Source: Nostoc sphaeroides (GTDB taxonomy: Bacteria; Cyanobacteriota; Cyanobacteriia; Cyanobacteriales; Nostocaceae). Taken from it: 64,000 nt of DNA. Made by a program: the position numbers and the translations under genes. Below are positions 1 to 9,242 of this stretch, piece after piece; the stretch's first letter is position 1; the number at the start of each line of letters is the position of its first letter. The notes beneath the pieces were generated by a model. That model was not told where the DNA came from, ran no database searches, and saw only the letters and a program-made list of their open reading frames with translations. Where the stretch lies: positions 2,785,501 through 2,849,500 of the forward strand of contig NZ_CP031941.1 in assembly GCF_003443655.1 (NCBI RefSeq), given 5' to 3'.

Positions 1-1
1 T

Positions 2-3000
2 TTACTCAACTTGCAGGTACAAAGTCTAGGTAGACACTGGCCAGATGTCGCTGGGGGAACACCAAACTATACCACAAGGCTACTAAAGAACTTTCCTGGC
101 TTAGGCCGTTACGTAGCCTTGGGATACTTTTTTAGCTGGGCAGCAGCACCAGCACTATATGCGATTATTCTCACAGACCTAGTTAAAGTTAATTTTGAAA
201 CATTAAATATTTCTTGTCCAGAAACTTTTTTAAAAGTTCTTTTTACAGCAATTCCTTTTATTTTGGCTTTCAGTGGTACTCGTGCTTTAGCGCTCCTGCA
301 TTTATTTTTTGTCTTCCCAGCCATTTTATTACTACTTTTGTTTTGTATTCAAGGCGTAGTATGGTCAGCCTTCTCAACCACTAGTTTTAAACTTATCCTA
401 ACTAGCACAAATAGCCTGAGCTTTGGAGAATGGGCAAAGTGGTTTTTTCTGGCTAGCTATTCAATTTATGCTTGTGAAACCACTTCTTCTTTTGTTGCTG
501 ATAGCCGCCACCCACATAAAAGTTTGGGGTTCTTAACTGTCGCTGCTTGGCTAATCCCTGCGGTGTTTTTAGGTGCTTCTTGGGTATTAATGTGTTCGTC
601 TCCAAATCCAGCAATAGGTGACGATGTGTTCTTAAATCTGGTGGCAGCTTCTAAGCCTTTTTGGGGTGAATCTGCCTCTTTTATAGTCACACTTCTCATT
701 ACTGTATCCTGCCTTTTAAGTGCTGCTACGGCAGTTTCCAACTCGCCTCGGATATTATACCAACTTGCTTTAGACGGTCAGCTTTCTCCTATATTTACAT
801 TCGTTTCACCCCAAGGTGTCCTTGGGCCCGCTATCTTTGTTACCTTTCTACTCAGCCTGCTTTGTCTGAATTTGGGAAATGTACCTCAACTTGTGACGGT
901 AGCAGGTACCTGTTATCTCGTGTCGATTATGGGTCTACATCTGGGATTATGGCTGTGTCGGGGCAAACCGCAGGTGTTATGGCCTTGGTGGTCACTTGGT
1001 TTTTTCTGTGTAGAAGCAGTAGTTCTAATAGTAGGAGGTTTAGCTTGGAATTGGAAAAATTTTTTAGTGGGTTTATTATTACCCATTCTTCTGATGATAG
1101 GAGATTTAGCGCTACGTCGCTTAAATTTAACACCATTACAGGTAAAATGGTGGACACAGCATTACAACGTTAAGTCTAGTAGAAACAACCAAGATTTTGT
1201 CGTACTACAGGTAATTGTCCTAGTATCATTAATTTGTATGACTGCCACAAGCAGTTGGTTTATCCGCGATTTATTAGACAAAAACTATCATAATATTCAT
1301 AACTCTTTGCTAGCTATTATGTTAGTGACATTTTCTTTTGCAGGGGTTGCGATCGCTTGCTGGACAACTCTACCACAAATCGTTGCTATTGATAATGCAC
1401 GCAAACAAGCAAAAAGCCTATTTATTACTACTCTCGATACTGTCCCCGATACTGTTTTAGTCTTAGATGAAAACGGTAAAATTTGCCAGACAAATGCTGC
1501 TGCTGAAGAATTATTTCAAACAAGTGTTCAGCAGCTACTTGGCAAAAAGTTGAATCAACTATTAATATGCTATCGCGGTAAACCGGAGCAATGGTCTATT
1601 AGAAGTGAGCAAACGTTAAAAATTAACCAAGGTCTACTAATTGTTGAATCGACTATTTCACAGCCATTTAATTCCCAGCTACGAGAGTATGTTGTTATTA
1701 TCCGTGACATCACTAAACGTAAGTTAGTAGAAAAAGAATTAGTTCAGTATCGTCATCAGCTTGAGCAGATGGTTCTAGAACGCACCATTGAACTTATTAG
1801 AGTAAATCAACAACTTGAGCAAGACATTATCAAGCGTCAGCAAGCACAAGAGCAATTACTGCACAATAGTCTTCATGACGGGCTAACCGGATTACCTAAT
1901 CAACGATTATTTTTGGAGCGAGTGCAGGGGGCAATAGAACGTACTAAACAGCAAAATAAATATTTATTTGCCGTACTCTTCTTAGACTTAGACCGTTTTA
2001 AAGTTGTTAATGATAGCCTTGGACATCTACTGGGAAATCAACTTTTAATTGAAATTTCTCATCGGCTAAAATCAGTTCTGCGAGTTGGAGACATAGTTGC
2101 CCGTTTTGGTGGAGATGAATTCACAATCTTAATGGAGGAAATTGAGGATATCAGCACCGCCATACAGGTAGCCGAGCGAATTAAAAAAGTGCTAGCTTTA
2201 CCATTTCAATTAAATGAGCATCTGGTGTTTACTAATGCTAGTATTGGCATCGCTTTAAGTAAAGCAGATTATGAGCAAGCAGCACAGATTCTCCGCGATG
2301 CCGATGTGGCAATGTACTGCGCCAAATCACTTGGTAAGGCACGCTATGAGGTCTTTGACGGAAAAATGCACGAGGGCGCATCTTTACTCTTGGAGTTAGA
2401 AACTGCTCTGCGAAATGCACTGCTCAAACAAGAAGAATTTCGCCTTGATTACCAGCCAATTATTTCACTAGTAACTGGCAAAATTATTGGATTTGAGGCA
2501 CTCATACGTTGGCATCATCCAGAACGAGGGCTTGTTTGCCCTGAAGATTTTATTCCCCTGGCGGAAGAAACTGGAATGATTGTTAGTATCGGGCAATGGG
2601 TGCTTTATGAAGCCTGTCATCAAATGCACAAATGGCATCAACGATTTCCTAACTCATTACCTCTGACAATGAGCGTTAATTTTTCTGGTAAACAAATCAG
2701 TCAACCTGATGTGTTTAAACAAGTTAAAGAGATTTTGCAAGAAACTGGACTGAACCCAGGTAGTTTGAAATTGGAGATTACTGAAACCTTGTTGATCGAT
2801 AATTTTGAATTAGCTACCACCGTACTTGCCCAGTTAACAGCGCTGAATGTCGAGTTGCACATGGATGATTTTGGTACTGGCTATTCATCTTTGAATTATC
2901 TGCACCGCCTACCAATCAAAACCCTTAAGATTGACCGTTCTTTTGTCAGCAATATAGGTAGTCGAGGAGAAAATTTAGAAATTGTTCGAGCTATTGTGAC

Positions 3001-3187
3001 ATTAGCTCATAATTTAGATATGTCTGTAACAGCAGAAGGGATAGAAACTGTAGAGCAATTAGCACAACTGAAGGCTTTACAATGTGATTATGGGCAAGGG
3101 TATTTTTTCTTACCACCTATGGAAGGTGCAGAAGTAGAAACACTCCTTGCTGCTAACTTGTGTGACAAAAACTTTTTAATGAGATAA
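2..3187 (+). CDS. Amino-acid permease-like membrane domain fused to PAS-GGDEF-EAL (5' truncated by window edge)
   Basis: The reading frame is open to the left edge, so the true start and probably the first one or two membrane helices lie outside. Bases up to about 1130 encode about ten hydrophobic segments resembling the APC amino acid/polyamine permease family (a G-R-x-x-P-D-V-A-G-G-type loop near the N terminus). A further helix pair (about 1195-1380) leads to a PAS domain (about 1411-1700), a coiled-coil, a GGDEF domain (intact GGDEF at 2108-2122) and an EAL domain (EAL at 2495-2503, with the later D-D-F-G-T-G and K-I-D motifs present). GGDEF domains make and EAL domains degrade cyclic di-GMP; both motif sets look intact. 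A permease body joined to this output suggests a transporter-derived sensor of an amino acid or amine, which is inference. A TTG at base 11 is not the real start. Confidence 0.88.
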   Translation, partial: LLNLQVQSLGRHWPDVAGGTPNYTTRLLKNFPGLGRYVALGYFFSWAAAPALYAIILTDLVKVNFETLNISCPETFLKVLFTAIPFILAFSGTRALALLHLFFVFPAILLLLLFCIQGVVWSAFSTTSFKLILTSTNSLSFGEWAKWFFLASYSIYACETTSSFVADSRHPHKSLGFLTVAAWLIPAVFLGASWVLMCSSPNPAIGDDVFLNLVAASKPFWGESASFIVTLLITVSCLLSAATAVSNSPRILYQLALDGQLSPIFTFVSPQGVLGPAIFVTFLLSLLCLNLGNVPQLVTVAGTCYLVSIMGLHLGLWLCRGKPQVLWPWWSLGFFCVEAVVLIVGGLAWNWKNFLVGLLLPILLMIGDLALRRLNLTPLQVKWWTQHYNVKSSRNNQDFVVLQVIVLVSLICMTATSSWFIRDLLDKNYHNIHNSLLAIMLVTFSFAGVAIACWTTLPQIVAIDNARKQAKSLFITTLDTVPDTVLVLDENGKICQTNAAAEELFQTSVQQLLGKKLNQLLICYRGKPEQWSIRSEQTLKINQGLLIVESTISQPFNSQLREYVVIIRDITKRKLVEKELVQYRHQLEQMVLERTIELIRVNQQLEQDIIKRQQAQEQLLHNSLHDGLTGLPNQRLFLERVQGAIERTKQQNKYLFAVLFLDLDRFKVVNDSLGHLLGNQLLIEISHRLKSVLRVGDIVARFGGDEFTILMEEIEDISTAIQVAERIKKVLALPFQLNEHLVFTNASIGIALSKADYEQAAQILRDADVAMYCAKSLGKARYEVFDGKMHEGASLLLELETALRNALLKQEEFRLDYQPIISLVTGKIIGFEALIRWHHPERGLVCPEDFIPLAEETGMIVSIGQWVLYEACHQMHKWHQRFPNSLPLTMSVNFSGKQISQPDVFKQVKEILQETGLNPGSLKLEITETLLIDNFELATTVLAQLTALNVELHMDDFGTGYSSLNYLHRLPIKTLKIDRSFVSNIGSRGENLEIVRAIVTLAHNLDMSVTAEGIETVEQLAQLKALQCDYGQGYFFLPPMEGAEVETLLAANLCDKNFLMR

Positions 3188-3189
3188 AA

Positions 3190-3262
3190 GTTCGTAGTAA
3201 GGACTTTAGTCCTTGATTTAAGTCAAGATGCGATGAATCGCGTCTCTACAAATGGTGTATTT
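3190..3262. repeat. Small palindromes between convergent genes
   Basis: A perfect hairpin (AAGGACTTTAGTCCTT, 3199-3214) is followed by a second imperfect one (GATGCGATGAATCGCGTC, 3227-3244). They lie between two convergent genes and may serve as terminators. The same GTAGTAAGGACT-type sequence recurs at 16839-16890 and, diverged, at 17830-17915, so this is a dispersed repeat. Confidence 0.55.
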
Positions 3263-3292
3263 GTCGCATTCTTTTTTCCAATTTGTATTACA

Positions 3293-4444
3293 TTAGTGTA
3301 GAACTCGCTGTAGCTGGAAATCCTCGGCGTTATCAAGTAATCCTTCTTCTTGCAAAAGTTCATTAATAAAAATATCGATTTTCTTGCGATTAATATTCTG
3401 CATGACTATCAGGTGTGCCCAATCTTCAAGAACTGCTAACTGCCACTTTTTAATTAACCTTTGAGAAGGTTTTTGAAAGACTACTGTATTAGAAAATTTA
3501 TTTAACATGCATGGATATTCTCTTATTTGAAGTTGTTGGAAAAGATATTGAGCATTATCAATACAAGTATTTGCTTCTCTAGCTAATCCATCATAACCTC
3601 TTGTTTGCAATGCATACCAGAGAATTAGGGGAGTGTGACCGTTTCTAGATCCTAGAATTGTTGTATCTGTTGAACCAATATATTCAATTTCTGTTTCAAC
3701 TTTTTCTACCCATTTCTTTTTAGTTAAAACTACACCGCAAGGTAACGGAGAACCAATGAATTTAGCAGAAATAGCTATACTATCTATGGGTTTTTGAAAG
3801 TTAACTTGGGGAGCGCCATCTAAAAACGGTAATATTAATCCTGAAAGTGCAGCATCACAATGAATGTAGTAATCTTTAATCTGATTGCGCTCTAAAATTT
3901 CTAGAACTTTGTCTAAGTTATCAATTGCACCTTTGACAGTAGTCCCAATATTTAAATTTATGATGGCTGGATAACTACGATTTTCCCTAAGTAGTTGTTC
4001 AAAATGGTCATAATCCATTTCTCCATTAATTTGCGAATTAACAATATTATGCTGAATGCGGAATAATTTAGCTGCTTTGGGAATTGAGTAATGAGAGTCT
4101 TGTGATGAGTAAAGAATCCCATTCGGGTAGATTTCTCTTGCTAAGAATATTCCATATAAATTACCTTCAGTTCCACCAGCAGTAACATAACCCCAAAACT
4201 GATCTTCTGGAATCTTATAGAGGTTAGCAAAAAAAGATAATACTTCTTGCTCAAACTTACGAGAATGAAGACCAAAATCTGGCTCCACATAAGGATCTCC
4301 AGCATTATTTAAAAGATGATTAAAAAATTTTGCGATCGCACTATAATCACAACTTAAATTATATGGATAACCTGCATGAAACTGCGATCGCTGTTCTATT
4401 TGCACCAAAAAATCTGCCAACTCTTTAGTAACTTTATTTGACAT
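3293..4444 (-). CDS. PLP-dependent histidine decarboxylase-like protein
   Basis: The protein has 383 residues, the usual length of bacterial PLP-type histidine decarboxylases and related serine decarboxylases (group II, aspartate aminotransferase fold). Visible features are the N-terminal H-x-G-Y-P substrate motif, a T-A-G-G-T-E-G-N phosphate loop, H-Y-S-I (ring-stacking His), H-C-D-A-A-L-S-G (cofactor Asp) and K-F-I-G-S-P-L-P-C-G with the presumed Schiff-base lysine K228. Family members normally read S-x-H-K at that point; here the codons give I-S-A-K, one residue shorter and lacking the His. Fold and cofactor family are secure, but the substrate (histidine to histamine, or another amino acid) and the activity are uncertain. 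It is monocistronic, convergent with the upstream c-di-GMP gene and starts at an ATG. Confidence 0.8.
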   Translation of the reverse strand: MSNKVTKELADFLVQIEQRSQFHAGYPYNLSCDYSAIAKFFNHLLNNAGDPYVEPDFGLHSRKFEQEVLSFFANLYKIPEDQFWGYVTAGGTEGNLYGIFLAREIYPNGILYSSQDSHYSIPKAAKLFRIQHNIVNSQINGEMDYDHFEQLLRENRSYPAIINLNIGTTVKGAIDNLDKVLEILERNQIKDYYIHCDAALSGLILPFLDGAPQVNFQKPIDSIAISAKFIGSPLPCGVVLTKKKWVEKVETEIEYIGSTDTTILGSRNGHTPLILWYALQTRGYDGLAREANTCIDNAQYLFQQLQIREYPCMLNKFSNTVVFQKPSQRLIKKWQLAVLEDWAHLIVMQNINRKKIDIFINELLQEEGLLDNAEDFQLQRVLH

Positions 4445-4868
4445 ATCTTTGTATCTGTTAAATTTTGATTCGCTTAATGAATGTTTTAATCTAAATTATA
4501 CGTATTAATCCATACCTTTATAATTTCTTAATAATGCCTGAATTGGCTATTTTATTGAAGATAATCTAGTGAAAACACTGAGCAAATATCAGTAATAATA
4601 TTAGAATTTTTTGCGGAAATGGATATTACACTTAGAACTTACGCACTATAGGAAATAACCATAATGTGTATTACGCAAAATATCTATTTCAGGCGGTGAC
4701 TGGAACCTGATTTAATGTGAATTCCACGGATGATGTAGTGTCTATCTAATTAGCTGAATGAAAAGACCGCTAAGAGATTTTACTAGGCAAAAAATTCCCT
4801 CTCGGACTCGGAGAGGGAAAAACTTGAACTAAATTTCAACGCAGGGAGAGGTTTGTTGAACTAACGTA
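4445..4868. other. Intergenic region without a gene
   Basis: AT-rich spacer upstream of the decarboxylase-like gene. It contains an isolated end of the ACTTACGCA repeat family (around 4636) and a CCCTCTCGGACTCGGAGAGGG hairpin (about 4798-4818). I see no convincing open frame or structural RNA. Confidence 0.5.
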
Positions 4869-5018
4869 TAAGTAGTCGGACAAAAATATTTACAGTCATT
4901 GCGAGCGTTCGCGCAGCGTCTCGTAGAGAAGCGAAGCAATCCCAGCCCTTGCGATTGCTTCATTCCGCTTCGCTCCATTCGCAATGACATTGTGTAATTA
5001 ATTCTGTCTGACTACTTA
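4869..5018. mobile_element. 150-bp MITE-like element with TA target duplication, copy A
   Basis: The ends are inverted repeats: the left end reads TAAGTAGTCGGACA and the right end, on the other strand, TAAGTAGTCAGACA. Both halves then contain GTCATTGCGA in inverted orientation. The element is bounded by TA on both sides, as expected for IS630/Tc1-mariner-type transposition. A nearly identical copy lies at 42216-42366. It has no coding capacity, so a transposase must act in trans. It ends only 5 bp beyond the ileS stop codon and probably forms the ileS 3' end. Confidence 0.8.
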
Positions 5019-5022
5019 TTTA

Positions 5023-7899
5023 CTAGAACTCTCCAGCTAAGGCTGCAACGCATCGTTCGCAAATTAAGGGATGTTCTGCTGATTCTCCCACATGAGTAGA
5101 GTAGTTCCAACAGCGATCGCACTTTTCCCCCTCTGCTTTCACTACCCCAATTCCCCAATCTTCCGTCTGCGCTGTATATTCTAATCCTTCCAACCCTTGT
5201 GCAGAATCTAATAATTCCACCTGGGAAGTCAGCAATAAATACCGCAGTTCATCGATACCGTTACCCTTAACCGGGTTAAAGGCTTTGATAGCATCGGCTA
5301 ATTGTTTGTGAGGGATATGAATCAAAGCTTTGGCTTCCAAGGAAGAACCAATGAGTTTTTCTATCCTGGCTTGTTCCAACACCTTATTCACATCAGTACG
5401 GAGTTGTCGCAGCGCTGACCAAAATTCCGCTAAATCTGGATTACGCCATTTTTCTTCAATCTGCACCCAACCGGCTTCAAATACTGATTTGTAAGGTGTT
5501 TTGTAAGGGAGATATTGCCAGATATCTTCGGCGGTGTGGGATAATACTGGTGCGATCGCTCGTGCTAAATTATCTATTGCTATCTTCAGCACCGTTTGAC
5601 AACTGCGACGGCGGAAAGCATTATTTGCACTGATGTACAGCCTATCTTTGGCCACATCTAAATAAAAGTTGGATAAATCCACCACGCAGAAATTCTGCAC
5701 TGTTTGGAAAAAGCGGAAGAATTGGAAACTCTCAAAGGCTTCGGTTACTTCCTCAAATACCTCGCTGATGCGGTGCAGCATATAACGGTCAAGTTCTGGC
5801 AATTCCTCGAAGGGAACTGCATCTTTTTCCGGGTCAAAATCATCTAAGCTACCCAACAAAAACCGCGCTGTATTGCGAATTTTGCCTCTAACATCATTCA
5901 TCTGCTTAATGATGTTTTTCCCAATGCGGACATCGCCGGAGTAATCAACCGATGATACCCACAATCGCAATATATCTGCACCGTAAGCCGGTTCTACTTT
6001 TTGATTTTTCCCACCTTCAATGATTATATTGGGGTCAACCACATTTCCTTCTGACTTACTCATCTTTCGGCCTTGTTCATCCAAAGCGAAGCCGTGAGTT
6101 AGCACAGTTTTGTAAGGTGCAATGTCATTTACCGCTACACTGGTAAGCAAACTTGACTGGAACCAACCGCGATGTTGGTCAGAACCTTCCAAATATATAT
6201 CAGCAGGGTAGCGTAACTCTGGACGTTGTTGGACGACAGCCGCCCAAGATGAACCAGAATCAAACCATACATCCATTGTGTCTGTACCTCTGCGGTAAGA
6301 CTTACCATTTTGGCGATAAGATTCGGGTAATAACTCCTCAACTGATAATTCCCACCAAGCATCAGAACCTTTTTCAGCAATGATTCCTTGAACGTGGTTG
6401 ATAATTTCTTCATTCAGCAGTACTTCCCCCGTGGCTTCATCGTAGAAAACGGGAATGGGTACACCCCAAACACGTTGACGAGAGATACACCAATCGGAAC
6501 GTTCCGCCACCATTGGCGTGATGCGATTTTCACCTTGGGCTGGAATCCATTTTACCGTGGCGATCGCCTTTAATGCTTCTTCTCTAAATCCTTCCACGGA
6601 AGCAAACCATTGTTCAGTAGCGCGGAAAATCGTTGGCTTCTTCGTCCGCCAATCATAGGGGTACTTGTGGGGATATGCTTCTTCCTTCAACAAAGAACCA
6701 GCCGCACTTAATGCATCAATCACCGCTTGGTTCCCATCACCCAGCACATTTAACCCAGCAAATTCTCCCGCTTCTTCGGTAAAATTGCCATTGTCATCCA
6801 CTGGTGCAAGGATGGGTAAACCGTAGCGTTGACCAACAATGTAATCTTCTTGACCATGACCGGGTGCAGTATGTACCAACCCAGTACCCGACTCAGTAGT
6901 AATGTAATCACCGCCGACAACAATCGGACTTTCCCGGTCATATAGAGGATGACGGTAAGTAGTATGTTCTAAATCATTCCCTTTGAATGTGGCTTTTACA
7001 GTTAACTCAACTCCCAACCTTGAAGATAAACGTTCTATTAAATCAGCAGCAACGATGAGATATTTAAAATTACTCTGCGCCTCTGAAGGTGAAACTTCCA
7101 CCACTGCATAATTCAAATCTGCATTCACCGCCACAGCCAAATTCCCCGGAATTGTCCAAGGTGTAGTCGTCCAAATAGCCACACCCAAATCAGACAAATA
7201 TTCCGCCAACAGTGGTTTTACAGCTTCGGACAAACTTATAACTGCAAAAGCTGCATAGATACTGCGGGAAACGTGACCTTCAGGATATTCCAACTCAGCT
7301 TCAGCCAAAGCGGTTTGAGAACTGGGACTCCAGTGAACCGGCTTTAAACCGCGATAGATGTAGCCTTTTAAGAACATCTGACCAAACACGCCAATTTGAG
7401 CCGCTTCATATTCCGGCTTCAGAGTTAAATAAGGGTGGTTCCAATCACCCCAAATACCGTAGCGTTGAAAATTTTGGCGCTGGTCATTTACCGTAGCTAG
7501 TCCAAATTCTTTCGCTTTCTGCCGCAGTTGTAAAGGCGTTAAATTTTGCCGTTCTGCTGACTTCATGTTCTGCAAAACTTTTAACTCAATTGGTAATCCG
7601 TGACAATCCCAACCAGGTACGTAGCGAACTTTACGCCCTTGTAGTAGTTGGTAGCGGTTAATAATATCTTTGAGAATTTTATTTAAGGCATGACCAATAT
7701 GAAGTGAGCCATTAGCGTAGGGAGGCCCATCGTGCAGTATAAATAATTCGCCGGGGTTATTTTCGGAAAGGCGATCGTAAATTTTATTATCTTCCCAAAA
7801 TTTTTGGATTTCCGGCTCACGCTTGATGGCGTTTGCCCGCATATCAAAATTAGTCTTGGGTAGGTTTACAGTATCTTTGTAACTTCCTGATTCGGTCAC
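5023..7899 (-). CDS. ileS: Isoleucyl-tRNA synthetase
   Basis: Class I aminoacyl-tRNA synthetase that charges tRNA-Ile. It has the HIGH motif (H-I-G-H, residues 67-70), the large CP1 editing domain, KMSKS (612-616) and a C-terminal zinc finger of two C-x-x-C pairs (C-D-R-C and C-E-R-C). I chose the GTG at 7899 (start V-T-E-S-G), giving 958 residues, because the family's conserved N terminus begins right there. The frame stays open to 7962 with an upstream ATG, but those extra 21 residues look unlike the family. Monocistronic. Confidence 0.96.
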   Translation of the reverse strand: MTESGSYKDTVNLPKTNFDMRANAIKREPEIQKFWEDNKIYDRLSENNPGELFILHDGPPYANGSLHIGHALNKILKDIINRYQLLQGRKVRYVPGWDCHGLPIELKVLQNMKSAERQNLTPLQLRQKAKEFGLATVNDQRQNFQRYGIWGDWNHPYLTLKPEYEAAQIGVFGQMFLKGYIYRGLKPVHWSPSSQTALAEAELEYPEGHVSRSIYAAFAVISLSEAVKPLLAEYLSDLGVAIWTTTPWTIPGNLAVAVNADLNYAVVEVSPSEAQSNFKYLIVAADLIERLSSRLGVELTVKATFKGNDLEHTTYRHPLYDRESPIVVGGDYITTESGTGLVHTAPGHGQEDYIVGQRYGLPILAPVDDNGNFTEEAGEFAGLNVLGDGNQAVIDALSAAGSLLKEEAYPHKYPYDWRTKKPTIFRATEQWFASVEGFREEALKAIATVKWIPAQGENRITPMVAERSDWCISRQRVWGVPIPVFYDEATGEVLLNEEIINHVQGIIAEKGSDAWWELSVEELLPESYRQNGKSYRRGTDTMDVWFDSGSSWAAVVQQRPELRYPADIYLEGSDQHRGWFQSSLLTSVAVNDIAPYKTVLTHGFALDEQGRKMSKSEGNVVDPNIIIEGGKNQKVEPAYGADILRLWVSSVDYSGDVRIGKNIIKQMNDVRGKIRNTARFLLGSLDDFDPEKDAVPFEELPELDRYMLHRISEVFEEVTEAFESFQFFRFFQTVQNFCVVDLSNFYLDVAKDRLYISANNAFRRRSCQTVLKIAIDNLARAIAPVLSHTAEDIWQYLPYKTPYKSVFEAGWVQIEEKWRNPDLAEFWSALRQLRTDVNKVLEQARIEKLIGSSLEAKALIHIPHKQLADAIKAFNPVKGNGIDELRYLLLTSQVELLDSAQGLEGLEYTAQTEDWGIGVVKAEGEKCDRCWNYSTHVGESAEHPLICERCVAALAGEF

Positions 7900-8221
7900 A
7901 GTCTCATGCCTAGAATTAGGTGTGCAGGTTTTATTAATTATAGGAGATAGCCTGAAAACCAAAATTTGCTATTTGAGGGCGAGTTTGATAAACCTCTCTC
8001 TACCTTGAATTTTCGTTAAGGGACTTGCGTGAAAATAAAGTACTAGTAAACCGAGTTTCGACTACTTCGACTTTGCTCAGTACAAGTGCGCTCAACTCTC
8101 AGCCATCGAGGGTTGAGCGCAGTCGAAACCCGTCTGGTTGGGTTTCGTTATGTCAACCCAACTTACATTTTATGCACAAATTTAAGCTTGACACGGCACT
8201 AAATTTATGCAATCAAGCGGA
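7900..8221. other. Spacer with inverted repeat
   Basis: The upstream region of ileS (divergent reading) is followed by a dispersed inverted repeat around 8050-8140. Its arms are GGTTGAGCGCAGTCGAAAC and, imperfectly, the sequence near GTTTCGACTACTTCGAC. No gene was found. Confidence 0.45.
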
Positions 8222-8659
8222 TTATTGCAGTAAAGGAGTTGTGCTTTTACCGTTAGTTGAAGCATTCGCAATTGCAGCTTGAGCCGATTGAGTGGGAAGA
8301 ACCGCTACAACTGGAGCAACTTTTGAAGTATATTTTTTATTTCTTTTTCCATTAGAGCCGCCAGCTTTGGAATACTCTACACTGTTTCTGCCATAGATAG
8401 TTGCAACTCCACTTAGCATTCGTTCAGACATTTCGGAGAGGGTTTTATCCATCTGGATTACTGTCTTACGCGATTCTTCAAGATTGGACACAAGCGTGTT
8501 ATGAGCTTCTAATGTCGCACGGGTAGTATTAACAAGGTGGTTGTAGGCTTCAATGGTTAATCCATGTCCTAAATCCAGATTTTCATCAATGGATTTAAGC
8601 AAGGCGAGACGAAGTTGAGCTTTGTCAACAGCAGCAGAACCACGAGTTCTTAAAGACAT
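8222..8659 (-). CDS. Hypothetical protein, mainly helical
   Basis: 145 residues. Residues 1-95 look helical and amphipathic (repeated K/E/L-rich heptads around the segment N-L-E-E-S-R-K-T), suggesting a coiled coil. The C-terminal 50 residues are Ala/Ser/Thr/Lys-rich and probably disordered. There is no signal peptide or membrane segment. I do not recognise a family; the protein looks like the small conserved unknowns common in Nostocales. It starts at an ATG preceded by AAAAAAGGATATGTC, where AAGGA is a good ribosome-binding site. Confidence 0.6.
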   Translation of the reverse strand: MSLRTRGSAAVDKAQLRLALLKSIDENLDLGHGLTIEAYNHLVNTTRATLEAHNTLVSNLEESRKTVIQMDKTLSEMSERMLSGVATIYGRNSVEYSKAGGSNGKRNKKYTSKVAPVVAVLPTQSAQAAIANASTNGKSTTPLLQ

Positions 8660-8827
8660 GACATATCCTTTTTTTTAAGAATTCCTTTTTCAACATAGTG
8701 GAGTATCCTTTTGCCTGAGATGGGTAGTTTTGTGGATTTATTTGGTTGAACTTTTAATGAAATAATTACGAGTTTGTCTGTGTTTTTACTCATTTTTATA
8801 TCGATTTGTTGTTTGAGAATAAGTGCA

Positions 8828-9106
8828 ATCAACAAATGCGAACGCCATATCAACAAATGCGATCGCCAAATCAGCAAATGCGATCGCCGAAGTAACAAAT
8901 GCGATCGCCATATCAACAAATGCGAACGCCAAATCAACAAATGCGATCGCTATATCAGCAAATGCGAACGCCAAATCAACAAATGCGAACGCCAAATCAA
9001 CAAATGCGAACGCCAAATCAACAAATGCGATCGCTATATCAACAAATGCGATCGCTATATCAACAAATGCGATCGCCAAATCAACAAATGCGAACGCCAA
9101 ATCAAC
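8828..9106. repeat. Tandem array of 13 x 21-bp units containing HIP1-like octamers
   Basis: Thirteen units in perfect 21-bp register start at 8828, 8849, and so on to 9080, with a partial fourteenth at 9101. The consensus is ATCAACAAATGCGA(A/T)CGC followed by CAA, CAT or TAT. About half the units carry the true HIP1 octamer GCGATCGC and the rest a one-base variant GCGAACGC. Because 21 is a multiple of three and no stops occur, several frames on both strands stay open as heptapeptide repeats. None has a credible start or composition, so I treat the array as non-coding. Confidence 0.9.
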
Positions 9107-9134
9107 ATTAGAAAGGGGAAAAAAGAAATTTCAT

Positions 9135-9242
9135 CGTATACACAAGTCGAATTACCCCCCTTAATCCCCCCTTGTAAAGGGGGGAAATAGGAAATCTATC
9201 TAGTTCCCTCCCCTTTATAAGGGGAGGGTTAGGGTGGGGTAA
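9135..9242. repeat. Dispersed C/G-rich inverted repeat (ACAAGTCGAATTACCCC family), copy 1
   Basis: Left arm ACACAAGTCGAATTACCCC, then CCTTAATCCCCCCTTG, and a right part ending GGGAGGGTTAGGGTGGGG. Similar copies are at 9670-9807 and 13286-13433. The stop codon of the adjacent DUF559 gene (9229) lies inside this repeat. Confidence 0.75.

Noticed and set aside
8828..9106. Possible CRISPR array
   Set aside because: Units are contiguous 21-mers without spacers.
8774..9190. Open frames of heptapeptide repeats on both strands across the 21-bp array
   Set aside because: They arise because the unit is 21 bp without stops; composition and starts are not gene-like.
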